DNA of 64,000 nt from Azospirillum cavernae (GTDB lineage Bacteria > Pseudomonadota > Alphaproteobacteria > Azospirillales > Azospirillaceae), in contig NZ_QYUL01000004.1 in the NCBI RefSeq assembly GCF_003590795.1, positions 186,001 through 250,000 of the forward strand, in the 5' to 3' direction. The notes below the pieces were generated by a model that had not been told where the DNA came from, did not search any database, and saw only the letters and a list, made by a program, of their open reading frames with translations. Of this stretch, positions 54,435-62,407 are shown one piece after another. Position numbers and translations under genes: made by a program. Position 1 is the first letter of the stretch. Every line of letters starts with the position of its first letter.

Positions 54435-56384
54435 TCAGGCGACCTTCAGCCGGTCGATTTCGCCCTTCAACCGCTGGGCCATGTCGGTCAGCGACGACAT
54501 GGTGGCGGAAATCTCCTCCGCCGCGCCCGCCGTGCTTTGGCCGACCATGGTCAGGCTGATGACGCGGTCCTTCAGCACCTGCGCCGTCGCGTTCTGCTCG
54601 TCGATGGCCGCCGCGATGGCCTGGGCGGTCGCGCCGTTTTCTTGCGAAGCTTCGACGATGCGGCGGATCGAGCCGCGCGCCTCCTGCGCCGCCGTCACGC
54701 CGGTCTGCACGCTGTGGCCGGTGGCCTCCAGCAATTCGCGGATGTCGCGGGTCGCCTGGGCCACATCCTCGGCCAGCTTGGTGACTTGGTGGGCGATCAG
54801 GCCGAAACCGCGCCCCTGGTCGCCCGCGCGCACGGCTTCCAGCCCGGCGTTGACAGCCAGGACGTAGGTTTTTTCGGCGATGCTGGCGATCAGGCCGCTG
54901 ATTTGGCTGATGCGGGCGTTGCTGGCGGCGATTTGATCGACGGCGGTGGCGAGGTTGCCCAGCTTGGCCTGTCCCTCCTCGGCGGTCGCGGCGGCGGAGC
55001 GGGCGAGCGCGCTGCCCCGCTCCGCGCTCTGCGCGATTTCGCCGACGGCGGCGACCATCTGCTCGATGGCGCTGGACACGTCGGTCAGGGTGTTCATCTG
55101 GTCGGCGGCCTGCCGCGACACGTCCAGCGCCGCCGCCGAGGTTTCGCCCGCCGAATGGGCGACCTGCTGGGTGGACTCCGCCACCTCGCGCACCACGCTG
55201 CCGAACTGTTCGACCGCCTTGTTCAGGTTGGCCTTGATCGCCGCGAAATCGCCCTGATAGGAACCGTCGATGGTCACGGTGATGTCGCGTTCGGCCATGG
55301 CGGCGGCGAAGCCGGAAATCTCGTCGAGCAACGCCACCAGCGCGTCCAGGCTGCGGTTGACGTTGCCCTTCAGCGCGCGCAAATCGCCGTCATAGGCCCC
55401 GGTGATCCGCCCGCGCACGTCGCCCGACGCCAGTTTCGCCATCACGGCGGCGACCTCGAACAGCGGGGCGGTCAGGATGTCGACCAGATCATTGACGCCC
55501 TGCGCCTGGGCGGCGAATTCGCCGCGATGGCGTGTTGGGTCGGTGCGGGTGGACAGGGCGCCCGCCTTGGCGGCGTCGATCATCTCGCGCAGATCGACGG
55601 ACACGCCCTTCAGGGTGGCGGCGATCTGGGCGGTGGCGCGGATCATCCGGCCCGCCTCGTCGCGCCGCCCGTCGTCCGTCACCTCGATGTCGAGCTTGCC
55701 CTCGGCCATGCTGGCGATCAGGCCGCTGGCGTAAGCGAGCGGGCCGGTGATCGAGCGGATGGTGGCGATTCCGATGCCCACGCCCAACACCAGCGCCCCG
55801 ACGATCAGCGCGATCATCCGCGTGCGCGAGGCGTCGTAAAGAACTTGGTTCGCGTCGTAGGTGTCCTTGGCGACCTTGATCTGCACATTCACCAGGGACG
55901 AGAAGACGTCCGACACCGGGTCGATGGCCGGATAGAGCGAGTCCACGGTGAATGTCGCCAGCGCCTCGGCGTTGCCGTTTTCCAGGATCATCCGCAGCCG
56001 GGATATCGCGCGATCCGCCACCGTCATCAGCGGTTCGGCCTGGACGGTCAGCGCCTTTTCCTCCTCCACCAGATATGTCGCCAGATAATCGTGCCATTTC
56101 TGGCGGATGGTGGTCGTCGCGATGTCGATGTTCTTCTTCGCTTCGGCGTGGGTCAAATTGCCGTTGCGGGCCTTGTGCGCGGTGTCCACCACGTTGACGG
56201 CGTACATGTCGGCGATGATTTTCAAATCGCGCAGCGGCACGACGCGGTCGTTGTAAACGGTGTCGAGCGCGGCGTCGCCCGCCTGCATCCCCCGCAGCCC
56301 GATGAAGCCGACCGCCAGCATGAAGGCGCACAGAATCGCCACCAGAAGGGACAAGCGGACGCCGATTTTGAGGTTCTTGACCAT
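54435..56384 (-). CDS. Divergent chemoreceptor-like protein with repeated HAMP-like units
   Basis: 649 residues. TM1 is at about 8-30, followed by a helical periplasmic sensor (about 32-190) and TM2 at about 193-213. Then come several HAMP-like repeats, each with a G-K/D-x-x-x-x-I-T-type connector (around 230, 275, 325 and 375), and a long coiled-coil signalling domain. Its tip departs from the norm: the QTNLLALNATIEAARAG stretch of the other receptors reads KTYVLAVNAGLEAVRAG here. It neighbours a CheW-like gene and a hybrid kinase, so it may signal to a special partner instead of the normal CheA. Confidence 0.88.
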   Translation of the reverse strand: MVKNLKIGVRLSLLVAILCAFMLAVGFIGLRGMQAGDAALDTVYNDRVVPLRDLKIIADMYAVNVVDTAHKARNGNLTHAEAKKNIDIATTTIRQKWHDYLATYLVEEEKALTVQAEPLMTVADRAISRLRMILENGNAEALATFTVDSLYPAIDPVSDVFSSLVNVQIKVAKDTYDANQVLYDASRTRMIALIVGALVLGVGIGIATIRSITGPLAYASGLIASMAEGKLDIEVTDDGRRDEAGRMIRATAQIAATLKGVSVDLREMIDAAKAGALSTRTDPTRHRGEFAAQAQGVNDLVDILTAPLFEVAAVMAKLASGDVRGRITGAYDGDLRALKGNVNRSLDALVALLDEISGFAAAMAERDITVTIDGSYQGDFAAIKANLNKAVEQFGSVVREVAESTQQVAHSAGETSAAALDVSRQAADQMNTLTDVSSAIEQMVAAVGEIAQSAERGSALARSAAATAEEGQAKLGNLATAVDQIAASNARISQISGLIASIAEKTYVLAVNAGLEAVRAGDQGRGFGLIAHQVTKLAEDVAQATRDIRELLEATGHSVQTGVTAAQEARGSIRRIVEASQENGATAQAIAAAIDEQNATAQVLKDRVISLTMVGQSTAGAAEEISATMSSLTDMAQRLKGEIDRLKVA

Positions 56385-56470
56385 GATGACCCTTTGGCAG
56401 CGATAACGGGGGGCAGCGAAAACGGTGGGCAACGAAAACGGGAGCGACGACGAATCAGCGGGCGGCGGTC

Positions 56471-57871
56471 TTATCCGTCGCCGTCGATCAGACGGGGATC
56501 AAGCCAGCCCAGCAGGGTCGGCCTCAACGCGGCGGCGAAGCCCGGCCCCACCCGGTCGGCCAGCAGGCTGTCCCACACCAACAGTTGCAGGGTTGGCCGG
56601 GAGCCGACCAGACGCATGGCGGAAAACAGCCCCGGAATCGGCTGCGGCGCGGCGGGAAGCGCGTGCCAGTCCGGGACGGATTCGGTTGGTCCGACGCCGT
56701 CCACGAACAGCGCGACGGCGCGGCGGCCCGGTCGGTTCAGCAGCAGGACGCGGCCCATCCGCGCGCCGTCTTGCGGCGCCAGCCCCAACAGCGCGGCGAG
56801 GTCGAACACCGGGAACGCCCCCGCCGAACGCTGGGGGGCCACCCGCGCCAACCCAACCCCGGTCAGCAGGCGGTTGACCGCGCCGCGTGAAAAGACGCAA
56901 ACGAACGGCCCGGCCATCGCCGCCAGCCCGCCATCGGGCACCGACGGCGGTTCGGCCTCGGCGGACAAGGCGCTTGGCGGCGCGTCGAGGTCTTCCCCCT
57001 CGTCCGCGCTGGTCGGCGTCGCCGCTGGCGCGGTGAAGTCGCGGGGATCGACGATTTCGATGGCGCCGCGTTCCGGGTCGATGCAATGGCGGGCGGTGTG
57101 GCGGCGGTGGGCCAAACGGCGAATCCGCGTCAAGGGCGCGGTGACAAGCCCATCCAGCGCGGTGAAGGTGATCGCCATGCGGCGACCGTTGGCGGTCATC
57201 ACCGCTGCCCAGCCTTCTTCCGCCGCGTCCGCCGCGCCATCCATCGGCGAATCGGTCATCCATTCGGCCAGGGAGCAGCCGGGCAGAACATCCCCGCCCA
57301 TGGCCACCACCCGCTCGTCGGCGTCGCCCTGACGGATCGGCCAGGAACCCTGATGGGGGGCGACCCGCTCCACCTCCCGCGCGGGCAGGGCGACGAGCCG
57401 CCCGCCGGTCCGCACAACCAGCAACGGCAGGGCCGCCGGGGGCAACGCGTCCTCCAAGGCCGGATCAAGCTCGACAACGCAACCATCCGGCGTCAGGCCC
57501 GACGTCAGGCGTTCCAGCAGCGCCAGCGCGTCGCCATGGTCAACGCCCGGTTCGGGATCGACCAGCGACACCCCGGCGACCCGCAAGTGAACCCAGCCGC
57601 GCCCGCAGCGCGCCAACAGGGAATAGCGCCCGCTTTTGGCCGCGCCGCCGGTGGCCACGGTCACGTCAATTTGCGCCGCGACGATTCCATCGACAGCGGC
57701 GACGCCCTCATAGCCCAGCGGCGCGAAGGGCACAGGCGCGGCGTCCACGGCGAAGGACATCCGATGGACGCGCCGACTGGGCAGGGACAGGACGCGCCCC
57801 GCCCCATCCCGCACATAGATGGTCGCCTCCGCCCCCGCGCAATCGGCTTCAAAAAGGAGGGGCATGTCCAT
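56471..57871 (-). CDS. Protein with three CheW-like segments
   Basis: 466 residues, soluble. Three segments show the CheW fold pattern: about 15-110 (with L-S-L-P-S-R-R-V and G-V-A-A-V-D-G-I-V), about 148-205 (L-V-A-L-P-A-R-E-V and a G-D-V-L-P strand) and about 320-400, the best match (F-P-V-F-D-L-A-A-L-L-G-L then V-L-L-L-N and A-L-F-V-D-G-V). A Pro/Glu-rich linker separates the second and third. CheW couples receptors to CheA; a multi-CheW scaffold suggests bridging. It is 163 bases from the receiver gene and 86 from the chemoreceptor gene. Confidence 0.72.
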   Translation of the reverse strand: MDMPLLFEADCAGAEATIYVRDGAGRVLSLPSRRVHRMSFAVDAAPVPFAPLGYEGVAAVDGIVAAQIDVTVATGGAAKSGRYSLLARCGRGWVHLRVAGVSLVDPEPGVDHGDALALLERLTSGLTPDGCVVELDPALEDALPPAALPLLVVRTGGRLVALPAREVERVAPHQGSWPIRQGDADERVVAMGGDVLPGCSLAEWMTDSPMDGAADAAEEGWAAVMTANGRRMAITFTALDGLVTAPLTRIRRLAHRRHTARHCIDPERGAIEIVDPRDFTAPAATPTSADEGEDLDAPPSALSAEAEPPSVPDGGLAAMAGPFVCVFSRGAVNRLLTGVGLARVAPQRSAGAFPVFDLAALLGLAPQDGARMGRVLLLNRPGRRAVALFVDGVGPTESVPDWHALPAAPQPIPGLFSAMRLVGSRPTLQLLVWDSLLADRVGPGFAAALRPTLLGWLDPRLIDGDG

Positions 57872-58034
57872 GCGGCGGTCTCGAAACGGCGTCAGACGAA
57901 GGCGTCGGGCTGAGATTGGTCAGCCGACCATCATCAGGCTAGAGACTTGGGACCACAAAATCGATCAGGGTTGTTCCGGGATCATCCCGCAGATTGTCAC
58001 ACCCCCCGCTTCATCGCGGCGGAGGAGCGCCGTT

Positions 58035-58463
58035 TCACAGCTCCATCAATTCCATCGCCAGAAGCGGCGTGTTGGTGACGACGAAATCAATCCGGTCGCG
58101 CATCTGCTTCAGGCTGACCGGCTTTATCAGATACCCGGCGACGCCATGCTCCTTGGCGAAAATGACGGTGTCGGTGCTGGAATCGGCGGTCAGGAAGACG
58201 ATGGCCGTGTGGTCCACACCCTTCACCTTGATGTTGCGCACGCCCTTGAGGAATTGCAGGCCGTTCATCGGTTCCATATGCACGTCGCAAAAGACCAGAT
58301 GCGGGCGGGCGCGCACCAACTCCATCAACCCATCCTTGCCGTTGGCGCATTCACCGATGAAACGGACGCCAACCTCGCGCAACAGACGGCAGATCAGGTT
58401 GCGGGTGAAATCCTCGTCCTCGATGACGAGGATTTTCATGCGGTCATAGTGAATCTTGCTCAT
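58035..58463 (-). CDS. Stand-alone response regulator receiver
   Basis: 142 residues, a lone REC domain. The acidic pocket has E15-D16, the phosphorylation site is Asp60 in V-F-C-D-V-H-M, with the Thr of F-L-T-A and the Lys of L-I-K-P-V completing the active site. There is no output domain, as in CheY. It sits between the hybrid kinase and the CheW-like gene with 34 bases to the former, so it could carry a phosphate from the HPt domain to a target such as a motor or effector. Confidence 0.93.
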   Translation of the reverse strand: MSKIHYDRMKILVIEDEDFTRNLICRLLREVGVRFIGECANGKDGLMELVRARPHLVFCDVHMEPMNGLQFLKGVRNIKVKGVDHTAIVFLTADSSTDTVIFAKEHGVAGYLIKPVSLKQMRDRIDFVVTNTPLLAMELMEL

Positions 58464-58497
58464 TCAATCTCTCCGAAAGCGCGCAGGGCCGCCCGCG

Positions 58498-61326
58498 TCA
58501 CGCGGCTGGCGCGCGCAAGGCCGCCGTGGCGGCGACCAACTCATCCTGGGTGGGCGGCAGCAGGCCGCACAGAAAGGCGGCGGTGTCCGGGTCGGAGTCG
58601 TCGAGCGCGTCCTGAAGATCGCCCGCAAGCTGGCCCAGCCGAACCGCGCCGACCGACAGGGCCGCCCCCTTCAGGCTGTGCGCCGCGTCGCGGGCGGCGC
58701 GTTGGTCCGCCGCCGCCAGGGCGGTTTCGATGGCGGCGATCATCCCCGGAACGGCGTCCACGAAGGCGGCGAGGAAGGCCAACGCCTCGGCCTCCGCCCG
58801 GCCAAAGCTTTCGATCAGGCGGGTCGGGTCGAACACCCAGGGATCGACGCCCGCCGCCCGCGTCGCCAGATCCGTCATTTGGGCGGCCACCGGCGCGGCC
58901 GCACGGCGCAACCCGGCGGCCTGCGGCAGAAAACGTTGGAGCGTCGCGCTCAACGCCTTGGAATCGATGGGTTTGGTCAGATAGGCGTCCATCCCCGCCT
59001 CTTGGCAGCGTTGCCCGGTGCCGGGCAGCGCGTCGGCGGTCAGGGCCACGATGGGCAGACGACGGTCGCTTCCCGCCTCCTCGGCGCGGATGGCGGCGGT
59101 CAGCTCGAACCCGTCCATTTCAGGCATGTGGAAATCGGTCAGCAGCAGGCCATAACGCCCGGCGCGCAGCAGCGCCAACGCCTCCCCGCCATGGTTGGCG
59201 AGGTCGAAGGCGTAGCCGCGCTGTGCCAACATACGGCGGATGACCACCTGGTTGGTCGGGTTGTCCTCCGCCACCAGAATCAGGGCGTTGGCCGCCTCGG
59301 CCTCCGCCCGGCTCGGCGGCTCCCAGCCGTCCAGATCGGACGTTTCGCGGGCGTCATGGACCTCCAGCGGCGCGCGGCCCAGCGCCGCCGCCAACGCCCG
59401 CCACACCCGGCGGCGGCGCAACGGCAAGGGCAGCGTGGCGAAGACCCCCGGCGGCGGGATCGGGCGCGGCATCGGCACGGCCAGCAGCACTGGCGGGGCC
59501 GGGATTGTTCCAGCCAGATGCGCGGCGACCAACTGCGCCGTTTCGGCCCCGTCGCCCCCGGCGTGCAGAATCAGCACGGTCGGCGCGTCGTCAGAACTGT
59601 TCGCCGCCGCGCCCGCCCAATCCTCGTCATAGGCGGCCATCGCCACCCGCCCGATCCCCGCCGCCGCCAGCAGATCGCGCAGAGCCGCGCGCTCCTCGTC
59701 CACGAAACCGACGGCGACGATGCGGGCGTCGGCGATGGGAACGGCGGGCGCCGCCGGTTCTGGCGCGGCCACGGTGAAGGGCAACTCGAACCAAAAGGTT
59801 GATCCCCGGCCAAGCTCGGACGTCACGCCGATCCGCCCGCCCATCATCGCGCACAGCGCCGAACTGATCGACAAGCCAAGCCCGGTGCCGCCATAGCGGC
59901 GGGAGGTGGAGCCGTCAGCCTGCTCGAACGGGCGGAACAGCCGTTGGATCTGCTCCTCGCTCAGCCCGATGCCGCTGTCGGCGACGGCGAAGCGCAGGAC
60001 GCGCCGGGTTCCGCCGCCACCATCATCGCCGCCATCCGGCGTGGCGTCGCGAACGGTCAGCAGGATGACGCCGGATTGGGTGAACTTGACGGCGTTGCCC
60101 AGCAGGTTGATGAGGATCTGGCGGACCCGCGTCGGGTCGCCCAACAGCCGGTCGGGCAGATCGGGGGCCAGATCGACGGCGTAGCGCAAACCCTTTTCCG
60201 CCGCCCGGCTCGCCACCAGTTCGGCGGCGCCCTCCACCAGGTCGGTCAAGGCCAGTTCGATGGTTTCGATGTCCAGCTTGCCCGCCTCGATCTTCGAGAA
60301 ATCGAGGATGTCGTTGATGATGACCAGCAGCGCGTCGCCGGAGGAACGGATGATGCCCAGCATGTCGCGCTGTTCGGCCCCCAGATCGGTGCGGTCCAGC
60401 ATTTCGGCCATCGCGGTGACGCCGTTCATCGGCGTGCGGATCTCGTGGCTCATCATCGCCAGGAAGGTGGATTTGGCGTGGGTCGCCTCCTCCGCCTTGT
60501 CGCGGGCGGCGCTCAACTCGTCGGCGAGGATGCGCAGGGTGCGCTGGTCCTCCTTCAGCCGGGCGGCGTTGTCCTTGAAGCGGACCAGCGCGCGGGCCAG
60601 CGCGCCGATTTCGTCGGCCCGCCCAGAGGAGGGAACCGGGCGGTCCAACTCGCCCTCCGCCACCGCCGACATCGCCCCGGTCATCCGGTGCAGGGGCAGC
60701 ACGACGCGGTTGCGCACGGTGTAAAAGGCGGCGGCGAACATCGCCACGGCGACGGCCAGCAGCAGGGTTTGGTTGATCCAATAGCGCTTCACCTCGGCGA
60801 TGGCGTCGTCGTAGGTGTCTTCGCCGATGCGGTCCTGCTGCGCGGTCAGCCGGTCGATGTCCATCAGCAGCGGGTTGACCGAGGGGTACATGGCGCGCGC
60901 GATGAAGGCGGTCAGACCGGCGATGTCCTGGGCGGACAGAATGTCGATCAACTCGTCGATGGCGGCGTTCGCCTCCACCATGTTTTCCTGGGCCGAGCGC
61001 AGCAGGGCGTGTTCGGTCTCGCTGTGGGCGTTGGCCTTGTAGCGCTCCCAGGCTGGTTTGGCCTGTTCGGCGGCGCGGCGCACCGCCGCCTCCCCCTCCT
61101 CCCAACGCAGATCGCCGATGCGCACGCGCACCGCCGTGACCACCGCCGCCCCGGTGTAGGCGTCGGCCACCCGCTTGAGGTCGAGCGAGGGCAACAGCGC
61201 GCCGCGATACACCCGTTCGACCAGGGATTGCGACAGCGACAGGGCCGACACCGCGCCGACCGCCAGCGCGATCATCAGCGCGGCGATGATGACGAAGATG
61301 ACGTGAAAACGTGTGCGGATGGTCAT
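58498..61326 (-). CDS. Hybrid histidine kinase with pseudo-receiver, receiver and HPt
   Basis: 942 residues. Order: TM1 (about 8-28), helical periplasmic sensor (30-183), TM2 (185-203), HAMP (204-260), HisKA with His294 (MSHEIRTPMNG), HATPase with N-box Asn411 and G-rich loops near 452 and 480, a receiver-like segment at about 534-655 that lacks the phospho-accepting Asp (the strand ends I-L-H-A), a true receiver with Asp731 (LLTDFHMPEMDG), and a C-terminal HPt with His883 (AHSLKGAA). The full phosphorelay is intact. The sensor resembles that of the chemoreceptor gene at 54435-56384. Confidence 0.93.
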   Translation of the reverse strand: MTIRTRFHVIFVIIAALMIALAVGAVSALSLSQSLVERVYRGALLPSLDLKRVADAYTGAAVVTAVRVRIGDLRWEEGEAAVRRAAEQAKPAWERYKANAHSETEHALLRSAQENMVEANAAIDELIDILSAQDIAGLTAFIARAMYPSVNPLLMDIDRLTAQQDRIGEDTYDDAIAEVKRYWINQTLLLAVAVAMFAAAFYTVRNRVVLPLHRMTGAMSAVAEGELDRPVPSSGRADEIGALARALVRFKDNAARLKEDQRTLRILADELSAARDKAEEATHAKSTFLAMMSHEIRTPMNGVTAMAEMLDRTDLGAEQRDMLGIIRSSGDALLVIINDILDFSKIEAGKLDIETIELALTDLVEGAAELVASRAAEKGLRYAVDLAPDLPDRLLGDPTRVRQILINLLGNAVKFTQSGVILLTVRDATPDGGDDGGGGTRRVLRFAVADSGIGLSEEQIQRLFRPFEQADGSTSRRYGGTGLGLSISSALCAMMGGRIGVTSELGRGSTFWFELPFTVAAPEPAAPAVPIADARIVAVGFVDEERAALRDLLAAAGIGRVAMAAYDEDWAGAAANSSDDAPTVLILHAGGDGAETAQLVAAHLAGTIPAPPVLLAVPMPRPIPPPGVFATLPLPLRRRRVWRALAAALGRAPLEVHDARETSDLDGWEPPSRAEAEAANALILVAEDNPTNQVVIRRMLAQRGYAFDLANHGGEALALLRAGRYGLLLTDFHMPEMDGFELTAAIRAEEAGSDRRLPIVALTADALPGTGQRCQEAGMDAYLTKPIDSKALSATLQRFLPQAAGLRRAAAPVAAQMTDLATRAAGVDPWVFDPTRLIESFGRAEAEALAFLAAFVDAVPGMIAAIETALAAADQRAARDAAHSLKGAALSVGAVRLGQLAGDLQDALDDSDPDTAAFLCGLLPPTQDELVAATAALRAPAA

Positions 61327-61354
61327 CCCGGTCCTCGCCCGTCAGAAAGACTGG

Positions 61355-62407
61355 TCAACGCAACGGCAGGGCGAACAACAGCCCGCCGCGCGTCCACAGC
61401 TCATTCAACCCACGCTCCATGCGCAGCGGGCTGGACAGGCCGATGTTGCTTTCAAACACCTCGCCGTAATTGCCGACCTGGGCGATCACCCGCCACGCCC
61501 ATTCGTCGTCCAATCCCAGCGGGCGGCCAATGCCGGGAACCAGCCCCAACAGGCGGCGCACGCGCGGGCTGTCGCTGCTGGGGCGGTCGATGATGCTCTT
61601 GCTCGACAGGCCCAGCTCTTCGGCTTCGATCATCGCGTTCAAGGCCCAGCGGGTGATCTCGCGCCAACCGTCATCGCCCTTGCGCACCAGCGGCCCCAAC
61701 GGCTCCTTGGAGATATGCTGGCGCAGGATGACGTGATCCTCGGGCCGGGGCATGTACATGACGCGGATCGCCGCCAGGGCCGAGGAATCGGTGGTGATGA
61801 TGTCGCATTCGCCGCTCAGATAGGCGTCGATCATCTCGCGTAACGGCCCCTTGGGCACCGGGCGGAAGTTGATTTTCTGCATGGCGAAATGTTCGGCCAG
61901 ATTGTCTTCCGCCGTGGTCCCCGATTGAAAGCACACGCCAAGCCCGGCCATCTGGTGCAGGGTGCGGATGCGCAAACCGCGCTTGGTCATGAAGCTCTGG
62001 CCGTCGAACAGGCTGATCCCAACCGATTCCAGCCCGCGCCCGGCCAGACGCGACAGCGTCACCGTGGCGCTGCGGCTCAACACGTCCACCGTGCCTTCGG
62101 TCAGCAGGCCCAACGCCTCGTCGGTGGTGCCGGAGATGAAGGACACCTTTTCGGCGTCGCCCAGCACGGCGGCGGCCAGAGCGCGGCAGTAATCGACGTC
62201 GAACCCACGCCACCGCCCATCGCTGCCGCGCAGAGAAAACCCAGCCACCCCGGTGGACACGGCGCAGCGCACGGCGCCGCGCTGGCGGATGTCGTCCAAG
62301 CGCCCGGCCTGCGCCGTCGCGGCGCCCAGCGCCAACAACAGTCCGGCCCAACAGACCGCCAGAAACGCGCCGATCCGGCGCGGCGCGGTCCCCTGCTTTC
62401 CCATCAT
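61355..62407 (-). CDS. Periplasmic amino-acid-type binding protein
   Basis: 350 residues with a signal peptide (about 12-34, cleaved near AQAG). The sequence begins V-R-C-A-V-S-T-G-V-A-G-F-S, then G-F-D-V-D-Y-C-R-A-L-A-A-A-V-L-G, with a D-V-L-S-R-S-A-T-V-T ligand region and G-V-G-like V-G-N-Y-G-E-V-F near the end: the AapJ/BztA class of polar amino-acid binding proteins. No permease or ATPase is adjacent; instead it overlaps the TolC-type gene and precedes a hybrid kinase. It may therefore be a ligand carrier for the sensors rather than for uptake. Confidence 0.85.
   Translation of the reverse strand: MMGKQGTAPRRIGAFLAVCWAGLLLALGAATAQAGRLDDIRQRGAVRCAVSTGVAGFSLRGSDGRWRGFDVDYCRALAAAVLGDAEKVSFISGTTDEALGLLTEGTVDVLSRSATVTLSRLAGRGLESVGISLFDGQSFMTKRGLRIRTLHQMAGLGVCFQSGTTAEDNLAEHFAMQKINFRPVPKGPLREMIDAYLSGECDIITTDSSALAAIRVMYMPRPEDHVILRQHISKEPLGPLVRKGDDGWREITRWALNAMIEAEELGLSSKSIIDRPSSDSPRVRRLLGLVPGIGRPLGLDDEWAWRVIAQVGNYGEVFESNIGLSSPLRMERGLNELWTRGGLLFALPLR

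Noticed and set aside
52938..57332. A very long open frame on the plus strand
   Set aside because: It runs antisense to the MscS-type, chemoreceptor-like and CheW-like genes, has low-complexity Arg/Gly/Asp composition and no ribosome site; it is a by-product of GC-rich codon use.
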